Below, one piece after another: positions 17,335 through 25,894 of a stretch of 64,000 bases of DNA. A program made the position numbers and the translations under genes. Below the pieces are notes generated by a model. That model was not told where the DNA came from. It saw nothing but the letters and a program-made list of their open reading frames with translations, and did no database searches. Each line of letters starts with the position of its first letter. Position 1 is the first letter of the stretch. This DNA is from Proteocatella sphenisci DSM 23131. Lineage in GTDB: Bacteria; Bacillota; Clostridia; Peptostreptococcales; Filifactoraceae. Location of the stretch: the NCBI RefSeq assembly GCF_000423525.1, contig NZ_AUID01000013.1, positions 1-64,000 on the forward strand. The letters run 5' to 3'.

Positions 17335-18870
17335 CTATTCAGCAAGATTTTGAGCAAGTTTTCTCATTGCATCCGCGATTAGAAGTTTTATTTTACCTTC
17401 GTCTATACCTTTTACGTCTTCTTCTATTCCCTTATTGCTTTCCATAACGAATGAAACTCCGTCAAACAGATTTGTCATTCTTCCAAGGAATAATGATCCT
17501 TTACCTACTACCATGACTTTTTCAAGATTTCCAGCTTTCATTTCATCTATTGCAAATCCTACAAATGGTACTCCTGACGGAATATGACCTTGTGTTGGTG
17601 CAAATCCTGGCATTCCGTGTTTCTTTCCAAATTCTAAAAGCTGTGATTTTTCAAGCTCTCCTCTTTTTACTCCAAGAGCAGCTATCATTTTATAGTTTGC
17701 TTCTGGAACATCTCCTGCTCCTGCAAGTTTTGTTATATCTGGGTTTTGCATTTCTACTGAGTATTTATCTATGTCAGTTATTTTCAGATTTCCTTTGTCT
17801 AGAGGCATAGTAATAAGCGAAGTTATTACAGCCTGTGGAGATGATCCTGTTCCTACTGTATGTCTTCCAACAAGGTCAGTGTTAAGGAATGGAGATACTC
17901 CATCATCTTCTGAAACAAGTATAGCAAATCCACCAAGTACATCTTCAAGTACTGGTGCATCTTTTTTTATGTGGTCTTTTGCATTCATTCCAAGTTTTGC
18001 TGTAGCTCCACCAGCTACTACCACTACATTTTTGTATACTCCAGCTTTTACAAGCGCTGCTGCAGATATAACAGAGTGAGCTGGCGCTGCACAGAATCCT
18101 CTAAGGTCTGATCCTGTAGCGTTTACAAATCCCGCACTTTCAGCTATAGCTTTAGCAAAGTTTCCTCCGCCTCTCTGGTTCATATCTCCGCAGGCTTCTT
18201 CTGAACACTCAATTACGTATTCAATTTCTGATGGAGAAATTCCTGCATTTTTTATAAGATGCCTTGCAGCTAGAACACCGGATGCCTTAACTACAAGGTT
18301 TTCAAACATTACATGCGATGTAAGGTTAAGGTCCACGTCATGAGCTCTTTTTACACATCCAACTAGTTTGCCTTCATGCTCAATAGGCTCTGAATGTTCT
18401 TTATTAACAAGCATTTCTACAACTTCAAATTCTTCACCTGTCTTGAAACAAGCAAGATCTTGCTCTGTAAATATAGGATCTGCTTTGATTTTTTCAACTA
18501 CCATTTGAGTAAATTCTTTTGTAAGCTTTACAAGATCAAAAGCATCAGATATCTTCATCATGGCGATAAACTCTGCCTGTGGCTGTATTTCACCATATTT
18601 TCCGTATCTTGATGCATTTTCCATTTTATGCTTGAACCATGGCTGTGAATAGTTTTCAAGCTCTTGAGGATGAAGATTTCCTATATATGACTGATTTGGC
18701 AGGTATGAAACTACTTCATCGTAGCTTCTTATATGATTCTTAACTGCCTTGAGAAATTCTGAGTCTGGGTTTGATTTTATTTCCATCTGACATGTGGTTC
18801 CATTATTAACTATCATATCTGGCGTATGAACTAGTACATAACTTGCATTTTTCAGTACGGCTTTAGACAT
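17335..18870 (-). CDS. grdC: Glycine/sarcosine/betaine reductase complex component C, beta subunit
   Basis: A 511-residue subunit of protein C with a thiolase/FabH-like core. SEEACGDMNQRGGGNFAKAIA and RGFCAAPAHSVISAAALVKAG carry candidate catalytic cysteines, and TQGHIPSGVPFVGFA and VVGKGSLFLGRMTNLFDG lie in the C-terminal half. It pairs with GrdD to form acetyl phosphate from the acetyl thioester. A hairpin with a T-run precedes it (18896-18932), which may lower its expression relative to grdB. GGAGG upstream supports the ATG at 18870. Confidence 0.95.
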   Translation of the reverse strand: MSKAVLKNASYVLVHTPDMIVNNGTTCQMEIKSNPDSEFLKAVKNHIRSYDEVVSYLPNQSYIGNLHPQELENYSQPWFKHKMENASRYGKYGEIQPQAEFIAMMKISDAFDLVKLTKEFTQMVVEKIKADPIFTEQDLACFKTGEEFEVVEMLVNKEHSEPIEHEGKLVGCVKRAHDVDLNLTSHVMFENLVVKASGVLAARHLIKNAGISPSEIEYVIECSEEACGDMNQRGGGNFAKAIAESAGFVNATGSDLRGFCAAPAHSVISAAALVKAGVYKNVVVVAGGATAKLGMNAKDHIKKDAPVLEDVLGGFAILVSEDDGVSPFLNTDLVGRHTVGTGSSPQAVITSLITMPLDKGNLKITDIDKYSVEMQNPDITKLAGAGDVPEANYKMIAALGVKRGELEKSQLLEFGKKHGMPGFAPTQGHIPSGVPFVGFAIDEMKAGNLEKVMVVGKGSLFLGRMTNLFDGVSFVMESNKGIEEDVKGIDEGKIKLLIADAMRKLAQNLAE

Positions 18871-18895
18871 TTTTTATCCTCCATTATGGTCTTAT

Positions 18896-18932
18896 TATTA
18901 AAAATTAGATGGGCTTTATGTAGCCCATCTAA
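18896..18932 (-). terminator. Internal terminator/attenuator between grdB and grdC
   Basis: A perfect 11-bp stem (TTAGATGGGCT with AGCCCATCTAA, loop of 6) at 18905-18932. On the minus strand it is followed by TTTTTAATAATAAG. Being inside the operon, it would allow partial readthrough or act as a processing/stabilising hairpin. That would separate expression of A/B/E components from component C. Confidence 0.65.
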
Positions 18933-18949
18933 TCCAATTTAATTTGTAA

Positions 18950-20260
18950 CTAGTCTTCAAATACTGTCTGAACGTGAACTTCTGTCTGTAGTGCTTTAAG
19001 TGCTCTAAGAACAAGTTTTCTTCTAAGTGCTTTTTCTTCTTTTGCATCCAGTGCAGGATTTCCAAGTGGATGAGGTATTGCTATAGCTGGGATTATTCTG
19101 TTTGCTCCAACTGTCAGAGATATAGGTACTACTGTACACATGTGAACTACCGGGATTCCCGCTCTTTCTATCTCTTTTACCATCGTTGCTCCGCAACGAG
19201 TACAAGTACCTCACGTAGATGTAAGTATTACTGCATCTACTTTTGCTGCAAGAAGGTCTTCTGCTATTGCTGCAGCGAATTTCTTAGAGCTTGCAACTGA
19301 TGTTCCATTTCCTACTGTTGAGTAGAAATAATCATGAAGTTTTCCTATAACGCCTTCTTTTTCAAGATCTCTTAGAACGTCAACTGGAATAACTCTGTCT
19401 GGGTCTTGATTTGCATAAACCGGGTCATGTCCACCGTGAGCAGTTTCATGATCAGCTTCTGTAAGATCATCGAATTTTGATATATCATATTTTCCATATT
19501 TTTGAGCAGAAGATGATTCTATTCTGTCAGGATTTCCCTTAGGAACAATACCACCTGAAGTAACTATTGCAATTTTAGCCTTTGACATGTCAATTATAGG
19601 CTGATTTGGAGCTACTCTGTCAAATGTTGGCATTGGATACTCTGTAGTGAATTCTTCACCTTTAAGTTTAGCAACAAGCATTTCTACAGCTCTTGTAGCT
19701 CCTCTTTTTGCATCAAACATATTAACACGTATTCCTCTTTCGATGTAGCCGCCTTCTGCAGGTGACCCAAGGTCTTCGCCCTTAATAACTTTAAGTGCAA
19801 AACCTGCCAGCGCTGGAAGTGCTTTTCTCATTCCTGCAGCTGAATCTGAAGTTCTTACTATATATAGTTGTTTTCTAAATACGTCTACACCTGGGTTTTC
19901 TTCGTACATTGCTGTTGCAACTTTAATTCCCAGTTCTTCTTGAACCATTGTAGCTACTGCGCCACAAGCCATTCCGTATCTTCCTGCATTAAATGCCGGT
20001 CCTGCTATTAGCATATCAGGGTTAGCCGATTTAATAAGTGCAAGTACCTGCTCTTTTGCAGTTTCAAGATTTTCATTGAAATAAGAGTCTCCACAAACTA
20101 CTGTTGCAACTATTTCAACTTCTTCTCCTAAATTCTTTTGAAGCTGTACACTTATTGGTGGCATACCTTCAAAAATGTGTGGTTCAGTTCCCGCTTTATC
20201 TTCTCCACCTATTCCAGCATAGAACTGGTTGATATAATGGACTACTCTCACTTTTCCCAT
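18950..20260 (-). CDS. grdB: Glycine reductase component B, selenocysteine-containing subunit
   Basis: A 436-residue selenoprotein of the glycine-specific component B. The frame is broken by TGA at 19213-19211, codon 350, the known selenocysteine position. The local motif is U-GT-C-TR-C (UxxCxxC). Reading on gives HMCTVVPISLTVGANRIIPA and the normal C-terminus. The selenol attacks the glycine imine bound to the pyruvoyl group of GrdE and passes the carboxymethyl group to GrdA. A SECIS-like hairpin lies at 19184-19198. A standard gene caller would split this gene in two. It follows grdA by 38 nt. Confidence 0.97.
19184..19198 (-). promoter_or_regulatory. Bacterial SECIS hairpin of grdB
   Basis: CGTTGC-GGA-GCAACG, a perfect 6-bp stem with a G-starting loop 18 nt after the TGA. 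UAC/GUA pairs can extend the base. This matches the spacing and loop rule for bacterial SECIS elements, which bind SelB. Confidence 0.8.
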
Positions 20261-20298
20261 ATTATAGCCTCCTTAGTTATATTGTATAACAACCGAAA

Positions 20299-20769
20299 TT
20301 AGAATTTACAGAATTCGCTTCTGATGCTTCTCATTTCTTCTACTATTTCATCAACATTCAGTACCATTTCCATCATGCCTATCTGATCTTCAAATATATC
20401 TGCATCAACTGCATCTTTGAATTCAGACTCTACCACGTGGTATACTGCAAGACCTAGTGCTACTCCTGCTAAAGGACCTGCAAATGTTGGATCTCCGGCT
20501 GTTACTGTTTCAGCTGCTAAACCAGCAGACTCGGCTTCTGATGCACCTATAAATACCATTACGTTTTCTGCGCCAAACTCATCGGCAGCATCTTTAACAC
20601 GTTTTTGGTTTTCTAAGTCCATCGCCCCAGCAGCAGTTCAGACAAAGCATTCTGTAGATGAGTATATTACTTCTGCATCTTTTCCTTTTACACATTCTTC
20701 TATGGCAGGACCCGGAATTCCGTCACGGTCGCCAATGATTATTAGTTTTTTTCCTTCAAAAAAGCTCAT
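20299..20769 (-). CDS. grdA: Glycine reductase selenoprotein A
   Basis: A 156-residue shared carrier protein that holds the carboxymethyl group as a selenoether. The ATG at 20769 (GGAGG 6 nt upstream) opens [23 protein letters not shown] at 20640-20638 is codon 44 in the motif C41-F-V-U44 (CxxU), exactly as in known GrdA. The rest (residues 45-156) includes [20 protein letters not shown]. Protein A takes the group from B and delivers an acetyl equivalent to C, and is reduced by TrxA. The region before the TGA is easily missed by gene callers. Order in the operon: grdE, grdA, grdB. Confidence 0.97.
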
Positions 20770-20818
20770 TGTGTTCCTCCTGTGATTTTTATTTTTATTT
20801 TTAGTGGTTATTTATTTA

Positions 20819-22105
20819 TTAGTATGTTCTTGCAGTTAGATGTCCAAATCCCACTTCACTTGTTGCTCCTGTTATAGCTTGAATCTCAACTTCTAATGAT
20901 CCGTCTTCTCTTATTGATCCAGCAAATCCTCCAGCTATATAATCAACAACATCTATGTGTCCTATTATCTTGTCAAGTTTTGGAAGTACTATAATCATGT
21001 TTGCGTTTCCGTTTGATATACAAGCATCTCCTGATGGATCAGAGTCAGCAAGTGACTGAGAAGCTCCGTCTCTACCAGCATACTCATCAGTTACTATTAC
21101 AGTTTTGATTCCTTTTGCAGATATCTTCTTACAGTTCATCATAAGGTCTGTATCTGGGTTACCAAATCCTTCTTCTGATATTATAACTGCATCTAGTCCC
21201 ATAAATTCTGCAAGTTTAGCTGACCAGTTTGAAGATCTCTCTTTGTCTGCAAGGTATACATTTTCGTTTGTTATTATAACTCCCATAAAGTTGTACTCTT
21301 TACCGTGAAGTTTGTAAAGGTCATGGATTATTGGGCTGTTCATATGAACATAAGTTGGGTTCTTGTCGCAAGCTGATACACAGTTTCCTGATACTATCGC
21401 TCCGTCCATTATTTCTGTTGGATATATTATTGTAGGAACTATTTTCTTGGCATCTACTCCATATACATATGTGTCATGAAGAAGTCCTTGAGTTTGAAGC
21501 ATATACACATAAGCTACCTTTGGAAGATCTGGATACTGAGCCGCTTGCTCAAAAAGAGGTTTTGTCTCATATACAGTTACTTCATCTGGTGTTACAGTTT
21601 TTCCTGCTTCTCCAAGATATTTTGCAGCTTTGAATCCTACTATTCTTACAGCTTCTTCGTGTGCATGTTGAAGAAGTCCATCAACTGGTTCTGCTATTAC
21701 AACCAGGTTGCATGTTTTTGAGAAAGGAGTATACTCCGCTCCTGGACCAGTCATATCGATAATTCCTTCTTGGAATCCAACAATTTTTCCTGTAGTTACA
21801 ACAGCTGCACCCTTAAGCACATTTGTTTTACCTTGTCCAACCACGTCAACTTTGCTTAGGAATCCTGGGAATATCCCACCGTTTCCTTCAACCTTAACTC
21901 TTGGTTCAATTACGTCTTTTACCGGTGTTATTCTTACACTGTCACCTGGCTTTACTATCTCTAAATCAATTGATTTTATATGCTCATCTACTGAAAGTAA
22001 GTTAACTAGCTCTTCTTTGTTAACATACAGCACTCCATTTTCAACCTTAGTTGTGTCAGCAAATTGTATGTCTTTTATGAAGATATTTCCAACTTCTAAA
22101 CGCAT
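20819..22105 (-). CDS. grdE: Glycine reductase component B proprotein (pyruvoyl-forming)
   Basis: A 428-residue precursor that is cleaved into alpha and beta chains, making an N-terminal pyruvoyl group that binds glycine as a Schiff base. The self-cleavage site is visible as GN-C242-VSACDKNPTYVH, with Cys242 the residue expected to become the pyruvoyl. Other landmarks are GPGAEYTPFSKTCNLVV and the C-terminal ITGATSEVGFGHLTARTY. It is closely followed by grdA and grdB. GGAGGTGGC-type site upstream of the ATG. Confidence 0.95.
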   Translation of the reverse strand: MRLEVGNIFIKDIQFADTTKVENGVLYVNKEELVNLLSVDEHIKSIDLEIVKPGDSVRITPVKDVIEPRVKVEGNGGIFPGFLSKVDVVGQGKTNVLKGAAVVTTGKIVGFQEGIIDMTGPGAEYTPFSKTCNLVVIAEPVDGLLQHAHEEAVRIVGFKAAKYLGEAGKTVTPDEVTVYETKPLFEQAAQYPDLPKVAYVYMLQTQGLLHDTYVYGVDAKKIVPTIIYPTEIMDGAIVSGNCVSACDKNPTYVHMNSPIIHDLYKLHGKEYNFMGVIITNENVYLADKERSSNWSAKLAEFMGLDAVIISEEGFGNPDTDLMMNCKKISAKGIKTVIVTDEYAGRDGASQSLADSDPSGDACISNGNANMIIVLPKLDKIIGHIDVVDYIAGGFAGSIREDGSLEVEIQAITGATSEVGFGHLTARTY

Positions 22106-22167
22106 ATAGCCACCTCCTGGTTTCCCTTGATATATTTTTTATAGTTTATCTTAAAATACGTTTTTAA

Positions 22168-22485
22168 TTAAATGTATTTTTTGATCATTGCTTCGATGTT
22201 TGCAACAGTTGCATCATCTTTTGTAAGCTCATCGATTTTTGCGCCATCCTTGTATACTGCCATTGTTGGAAGTCCAAGAACTTTTTCTTTTATTGAAAGT
22301 CTTCTTGCTTTTGTTGAATCAAGCTTTCCAAATTTAATTTGAGATCCGTAAGTCTCAGAAAGTTTTTCTACATCAGGCATAAGAGCTTTACATGGCTCGC
22401 ATCCTTCGCTCCAGAAATCTACGAATACATATCCTTCCGCTTGTAGCACTTCAGCTTCAAAGTTATCTTTGTCAAATATAAACAT
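22168..22485 (-). CDS. trxA: Thioredoxin of the glycine reductase system
   Basis: A 105-residue thioredoxin. The active site is WSEGC29EPC32K, so the canonical WCGPC is replaced by GCEPC. Deviating motifs of this kind are known in thioredoxins of glycine-reducing clostridia. The rest is standard (VFVDFW, LGLPTMAVYKDG with the cis-Pro). It receives electrons from TrxB and regenerates selenoprotein A. It lies between trxB and grdE. Confidence 0.95.
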   Translation of the reverse strand: MFIFDKDNFEAEVLQAEGYVFVDFWSEGCEPCKALMPDVEKLSETYGSQIKFGKLDSTKARRLSIKEKVLGLPTMAVYKDGAKIDELTKDDATVANIEAMIKKYI

Positions 22486-22552
22486 TTTTTCCTCCTCAAT
22501 TATAAAAAAAGTAATTTTTTTGTTGGCTTTATTATATTTAAAAATGAATTGT

Positions 22553-22578
22553 AATGATATACTAAAATGATATACTAA
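22553..22578. repeat. 13-bp tandem duplication at the trxB stop
   Basis: AATGATATACTAA occurs twice head to tail, covering the trxB stop and the first bases after it. It looks like a recent slippage duplication. It does not change the protein. Confidence 0.7.
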
Positions 22579-23519
22579 AATTCATTTTCTTCGACATATT
22601 TTTCTGCCATAACTGCTGCAATTGCTCCATCAGCTGTAGCTGTAACAACTTGTCTAAGAAGTTTTTCTCTGCAGTCTCCTGCCACAAATACTCCTTCAAA
22701 GTTTGTTTTCATAAGCTCATCACCTATGATATATCCTTGCTTGCTTGTGTTAAGTTTTCCCTGGAAAACTTTTGTCTGAGGATCATATCCTGTGAACACA
22801 AATATTCCAAATGTACCAAACTCTTCGTCTGCGTCATGTTGCTCTAGTTCTCCTGTTTTCACATTTTTGAAAACTACTGATTCAACAATTCCGTCTCCCT
22901 TAACCTCTTCTATTACCGTATCCCATTTAAATTCTATTTTAGGATTTGCCATTGCTTTTTCCTGAATTGATTTTGCAGCTCTAAGGGCATCTCTTCTGTG
23001 AACTATAGTAACTTTTGAAGCGAATTTTGTAAGGAACATTGCCTCTTCTACTGCTGAGTCCCCTCCTCCAACTACGAATACTTCCATATCTTCAAAGAAT
23101 GCTCCGTCACAAGTCGCGCAATAAGAAACGCCTTTTCCTGTAAGTTCTTTTTCTCCTGGACATCCAAGTTTCTTTGGAGTCGCTCCTGTAGCTATTATAA
23201 CTGATTTAGCTCTATACTCTTGTTTTTCACATTTAATTATTTTAACTTTGTTTTCAAAGTCAAAATCAATTACTGTGTCTTTTGTTCTTTCTGCTCCAAA
23301 TTCCTCACATTGCTCAACCATTCTTGCAACAAGAGATGGTCCAGTTGCGTTTTCTATTGATCCTGGGTAGTTTGCAACTTCATCTGTAGTCGCAATCTGT
23401 CCGCCTGTTTTGTCTTTTTCAATTATTAAAGTACTAAGTCTTGCTCTTGCCCCATAAAGTCCTGCTGAAAGTCCTGCTGGTCCTGCACCGATTATTATAA
23501 GATCATAAATTTTTGACAT
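22575..23519 (-). CDS. trxB: Thioredoxin reductase
   Basis: A 314-residue flavoenzyme. FAD site GAGPAGLSAGLYGARA near residue 11, redox CATC in SYCATCDGAFF near residues 132-142, NAD(P)H site GGGDSAVEEAMFL, and the C-terminal FAD motif GVFVAGDCREK. It feeds TrxA and, through it, glycine reductase. This operon order (grdX-trxB-trxA-grdE) is shared with other glycine fermenters. GGAGG precedes the ATG. Confidence 0.96.
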   Translation of the reverse strand: MSKIYDLIIIGAGPAGLSAGLYGARARLSTLIIEKDKTGGQIATTDEVANYPGSIENATGPSLVARMVEQCEEFGAERTKDTVIDFDFENKVKIIKCEKQEYRAKSVIIATGATPKKLGCPGEKELTGKGVSYCATCDGAFFEDMEVFVVGGGDSAVEEAMFLTKFASKVTIVHRRDALRAAKSIQEKAMANPKIEFKWDTVIEEVKGDGIVESVVFKNVKTGELEQHDADEEFGTFGIFVFTGYDPQTKVFQGKLNTSKQGYIIGDELMKTNFEGVFVAGDCREKLLRQVVTATADGAIAAVMAEKYVEENEF

Positions 23520-23538
23520 TTCTTTTCCTCCTAAATTT

Positions 23539-23907
23539 TTATTTTATTAATGCATTTTTAATTAGGTCCAAATCAATAACTCTGAAATCATCTAGAATTC
23601 TTTCCACCCACATAGGTGTTTTTAAGTCATGCTGCAATTTTTCATAAACAGCTACAGCATTACCAATAAGTTCGAGTGAAAATATATCCAATTCTGTCCC
23701 TTGTTCAATCGCTATTGATTTATAAGGTGTCTCATTTGGTTTTATGCTCCCAGACAAAGGATGTGTCAGTAGTTTGTAGTTTTTGTGAACATAATCTCTG
23801 ACTTTGTAAAGCACTTCACCATATCCGCCTTCTACAAATTCTACTTGGTATTTGCTCATTGGTTCAAAAAACTCTTTTACATTATTGTTGTTTGTTAATA
23901 TAATCAT
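23539..23907 (-). CDS. grdX: GrdX family protein
   Basis: A 122-residue protein with ILTNNNNVKEF, EGGYGEVLYKVRDYVHKNYKLLTHPL and KPNETPYKSIAI. These features and its place at the head of grd operons identify GrdX, whose function is unknown. No transmembrane segment, no cysteine pair. It is the first gene after the glycine riboswitch. AGGATGG precedes the ATG. Confidence 0.88.
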   Translation of the reverse strand: MIILTNNNNVKEFFEPMSKYQVEFVEGGYGEVLYKVRDYVHKNYKLLTHPLSGSIKPNETPYKSIAIEQGTELDIFSLELIGNAVAVYEKLQHDLKTPMWVERILDDFRVIDLDLIKNALIK

Positions 23908-23972
23908 TTTTTACCATCCTATGCCTTAATTTTAATAATTTAATTCTCTGGTATAACGTTTTCCTAATAAGT

Positions 23973-24004
23973 AAAAAATGAGGGAATCTCGCCGAGATTC
24001 CCTC
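23973..24004 (-). terminator. Riboswitch-controlled terminator
   Basis: On the minus strand GAGGGAATCTC-GG-CGAGATTCCCTC is a near-perfect stem followed by ATTTTTTAC. It lies immediately after the glycine aptamer and 65 nt before grdX. The 5' arm overlaps the ACAGAGG that can pair with ACTCTGG of the aptamer, giving a simple switch. Confidence 0.9.
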
Positions 24005-24120
24005 TGTAGTACCAGAGTGTTGTCAGAATTAAGTCCTTTTACCTGAGAAATTCATTGAAAAATGGCATTTTTCAACTTGTCCCTTCGGTGACCCCGTGTG
24101 AGTACTCTCCCTAATCCGTC
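24005..24120 (-). ncRNA. Glycine riboswitch (single aptamer)
   Basis: On the minus strand the core reads GGGAGAGTACTCAC, CACCGAAGGGACAAG, TGAATTTCTCAGGTAAAAGG and ACTTAATTCTGACAACACTCTGG. CCGAAGG and CTCAGGTAAAAGGAC are the conserved glycine-aptamer joints. Only one aptamer is visible, rather than the usual tandem pair, although leader sequence upstream could form a helper stem. With the terminator after it, glycine should turn the grd operon on. Confidence 0.9.
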
Positions 24121-24173
24121 ATTCAACCTTATAATTAAGTTTTATATTTCCTATGAATAATATCTATATTGAT

Positions 24174-24202
24174 ATTCTAATATAAAAACAAAAAATTATC
24201 AA
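24174..24202 (-). promoter_or_regulatory. Promoter of the glycine reductase operon
   Basis: Minus-strand TTGATA (24202-24197), 17-bp AT-rich spacer, TAGAAT (24179-24174). Transcription would start about 50 nt before the aptamer core. The remaining bases of the 331-nt gap 23908-24238 are the riboswitch and terminator. Confidence 0.6.
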
Positions 24203-24238
24203 TACTTTTTTTCATAATTTTTCAACATTTTTTTATCA

Positions 24239-24709
24239 TCATCTCATTTCATCACTACCAAGCTGTCTTATTGCTTCATAAACACCTATCGCCACTGAAT
24301 TTGATAAATTCAAAGACCTTACTCTTTCTTCATTTACCATAGGAATTCGGATCATTTTTTCGGGATATTTTTCAAGTATCTCTTCTGAAAGTCCTTTTGT
24401 TTCCTTACCAAATATAAGATAACATTCATCTTCGTAGTTAACATCATAATGTTTTTTTGGTGACTTAGTTGAAAATAGATGGTAATCTGCATTTGGATTC
24501 TTACTTTCAAATTCTTCAAAATTCTCATAAAGCTTTATATTTACAAGATCAATGTAGTCTAACCCTGCTCTTTTCATTTGCTTTTCATCCATAGAAAAAC
24601 CAAGAGGTTTTATCAAATGCAGCACTGCATTTGTACACGCGCATGTTCTAATTATATTTCCAGTATTTTGAGGAATTTCTGGCTCAACTAACACTATATT
24701 GATTGCCAT
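24239..24709 (-). CDS. trmL: tRNA (cytidine/uridine-34-2'-O)-methyltransferase
   Basis: A 156-residue SPOUT methyltransferase that modifies the wobble base of tRNA-Leu. It has NIVLVEPEIPQNTGNIIRTCA at the N-terminus, LIFGKETKGL in the middle and the knot residues IPMVNEERVRSLNLSNSVAI near the C-terminus. I chose the ATG at 24709 because AGGAG lies 6 nt before it. An ATG two codons earlier is inside the binding site. Confidence 0.92.
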   Translation of the reverse strand: MAINIVLVEPEIPQNTGNIIRTCACTNAVLHLIKPLGFSMDEKQMKRAGLDYIDLVNIKLYENFEEFESKNPNADYHLFSTKSPKKHYDVNYEDECYLIFGKETKGLSEEILEKYPEKMIRIPMVNEERVRSLNLSNSVAIGVYEAIRQLGSDEMR

Positions 24710-24747
24710 TAGCATCTCCTTTTTTTGAATTTTTTAATTTGTAAATT

Positions 24748-24777
24748 AAAAAAGAGCGCATGCGCACTCTTTTTTTT
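24748..24777 (-). terminator. Terminator after rpmA
   Basis: AAAGAGCGCATGCGCACTCTTT is a self-complementary stem with one mismatch and long A/T flanks on both sides. In the minus reading it closes the rplU-prp-rpmA operon. Confidence 0.8.
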
Positions 24778-24781
24778 GTTA

Positions 24782-25063
24782 TTAAGCTGTATATATACTT
24801 ACTTGTTTACGTTTTTTATCTTTTCTTTCAAACTTAACTACTCCGTCTATTAATGCAAACAGGGTGTCATCGCCACCTTTGCCAACATTAGTTCCTGGAT
24901 GTATTTTAGTTCCTCTTTGTCTCATTAATATTGAACCCGCTGTTACAACTTCTCCGTCGGCTCTTTTAACGCCAAGTCTTTTTGACGCAGAGTCACGACC
25001 ATTTCTTGAAGATCCAACTCCTTTTTTACTGGCAAAAAGTTGAAGATTAATTCTTATCATCAT
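24782..25063 (-). CDS. rpmA: 50S ribosomal protein L27 (with cleavable N-terminus)
   Basis: A 93-residue L27. The core is [20 protein letters not shown] and [11 protein letters not shown]-type sequence. The N-terminus, [11 protein letters not shown] before SKKG, is the Firmicutes extension that the protease Prp removes, and the LQxFA-S motif is intact. The protease gene lies directly upstream and ends 2 nt before this start. Confidence 0.96.
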   Translation of the reverse strand: MMIRINLQLFASKKGVGSSRNGRDSASKRLGVKRADGEVVTAGSILMRQRGTKIHPGTNVGKGGDDTLFALIDGVVKFERKDKKRKQVSIYTA

Positions 25064-25064
25064 A

Positions 25065-25391
25065 CTACTGCACCTCCTCTTTTTTTAATTTTAAATAACT
25101 TCCGTATTCTTGAATAAGATTTTCTATTCCAAGCTCAAAAGTATCTAATAGTGCATTTATTGAATCGTTATCATTTTTATTTTCCAGGCTGAACTCGAGA
25201 TATCCATCAGATATTTCGTATTCAACGTCTTGTTGTAGCACTTCTACCAGTCCTATAAGTATGGTTTGGGCTAATACCGATACTGCCGCACAGACAATAT
25301 CTTCTCCATGTTTTGCATAGTTTGCATGTCCAGATACTATAATCTTTTCTGTCTTGTGCATACTGTTTTTATAAATGCTTATGTCAATCAT
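25065..25391 (-). CDS. prp: Ribosomal-processing cysteine protease Prp
   Basis: A 108-residue YsxB family protein. The catalytic His is in [20 protein letters not shown], and the catalytic Cys is in the same segment about 12 residues later. It cleaves the L27 N-terminal extension, and sits between the L21 and L27 genes as usual. Confidence 0.93.
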   Translation of the reverse strand: MIDISIYKNSMHKTEKIIVSGHANYAKHGEDIVCAAVSVLAQTILIGLVEVLQQDVEYEISDGYLEFSLENKNDNDSINALLDTFELGIENLIQEYGSYLKLKKEEVQ

Positions 25392-25394
25392 ATC

Positions 25395-25694
25395 TTATGC
25401 ATTTATAGCTTCAATAGTTATTTTTGTGTATGGCTGTCTGTGTCCTTGTTTTCTTCTATAGTCTTTTTTAGCTTTATATTTGAAAACTATGATCTTCTTA
25501 GCCTTTCCGTGAGAAACAACTTTTGCAGTTACAGATCCAGCATTGTCGCCAGTAACAAGATTTCCATCTTTTGATATCGCTACAGTTTTGATTGTTATTT
25601 CTTCACCTTCGTTTGCAGTAAGTTTTTCTACATATAGAGTATCCCCTACTTTAGCCATATACTGCTTTCCACCAGTTTCGATTATTGCGTACAT
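25395..25694 (-). CDS. rplU: 50S ribosomal protein L21
   Basis: A 99-residue L21: [18 protein letters not shown] at the start, [26 protein letters not shown] at the end. The ATG at 25694 has AGGAGG 6 nt upstream. An earlier in-frame ATG at 25709 lacks one. Confidence 0.97.
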   Translation of the reverse strand: MYAIIETGGKQYMAKVGDTLYVEKLTANEGEEITIKTVAISKDGNLVTGDNAGSVTAKVVSHGKAKKIIVFKYKAKKDYRRKQGHRQPYTKITIEAINA

Positions 25695-25699
25695 ATTAC

Positions 25700-25772
25700 A
25701 CCTCCTCATAATTAAGTCTCGCCGTCATAGGCACCTCTTCGGATTTAATACCTTTTTCGTGCGGAATGTCTA
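25700..25772 (-). ncRNA. L21 leader (ribosomal protein autoregulatory element)
   Basis: The minus-strand 5' UTR carries TTCCGCACGAAAAAGG and CCGAAGAGGTGCCTATGACGG, which match the conserved L21 leader of Firmicutes, upstream of rplU. It is expected to bind L21 and repress the operon. Confidence 0.75.
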
Positions 25773-25778
25773 CAAAGT

Positions 25779-25807
25779 ATTTTATCAAGTTTTAAGATGT
25801 TTGTCAA
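25779..25807 (-). promoter_or_regulatory. Promoter of rplU-prp-rpmA
   Basis: TTGACA (25807-25802), 17 bp, TAAAAT (25784-25779) on the minus strand. A strong sigma-A match. Confidence 0.85.
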
Positions 25808-25821
25808 TGAATATTTTCATA

Positions 25822-25851
25822 TAGACATATCTTATGTTTATGTTCTATAAT
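25822..25851 (+). promoter_or_regulatory. Probable promoter of plus-strand radical SAM gene
   Basis: TAGACA (25822-25827), 18 bp, TATAAT (25846-25851), about 40 nt before the start. It is divergent from the rplU promoter. Confidence 0.5.
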
Positions 25852-25894
25852 TTATATTAATTGCAGGCAAATTTAAAATACCATGGAGGTCATT

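Noticed and set aside
22553-22578. A regulatory repeat at the trxB end
   Set aside because: A 13-bp tandem duplication at a stop codon is better explained by slippage.
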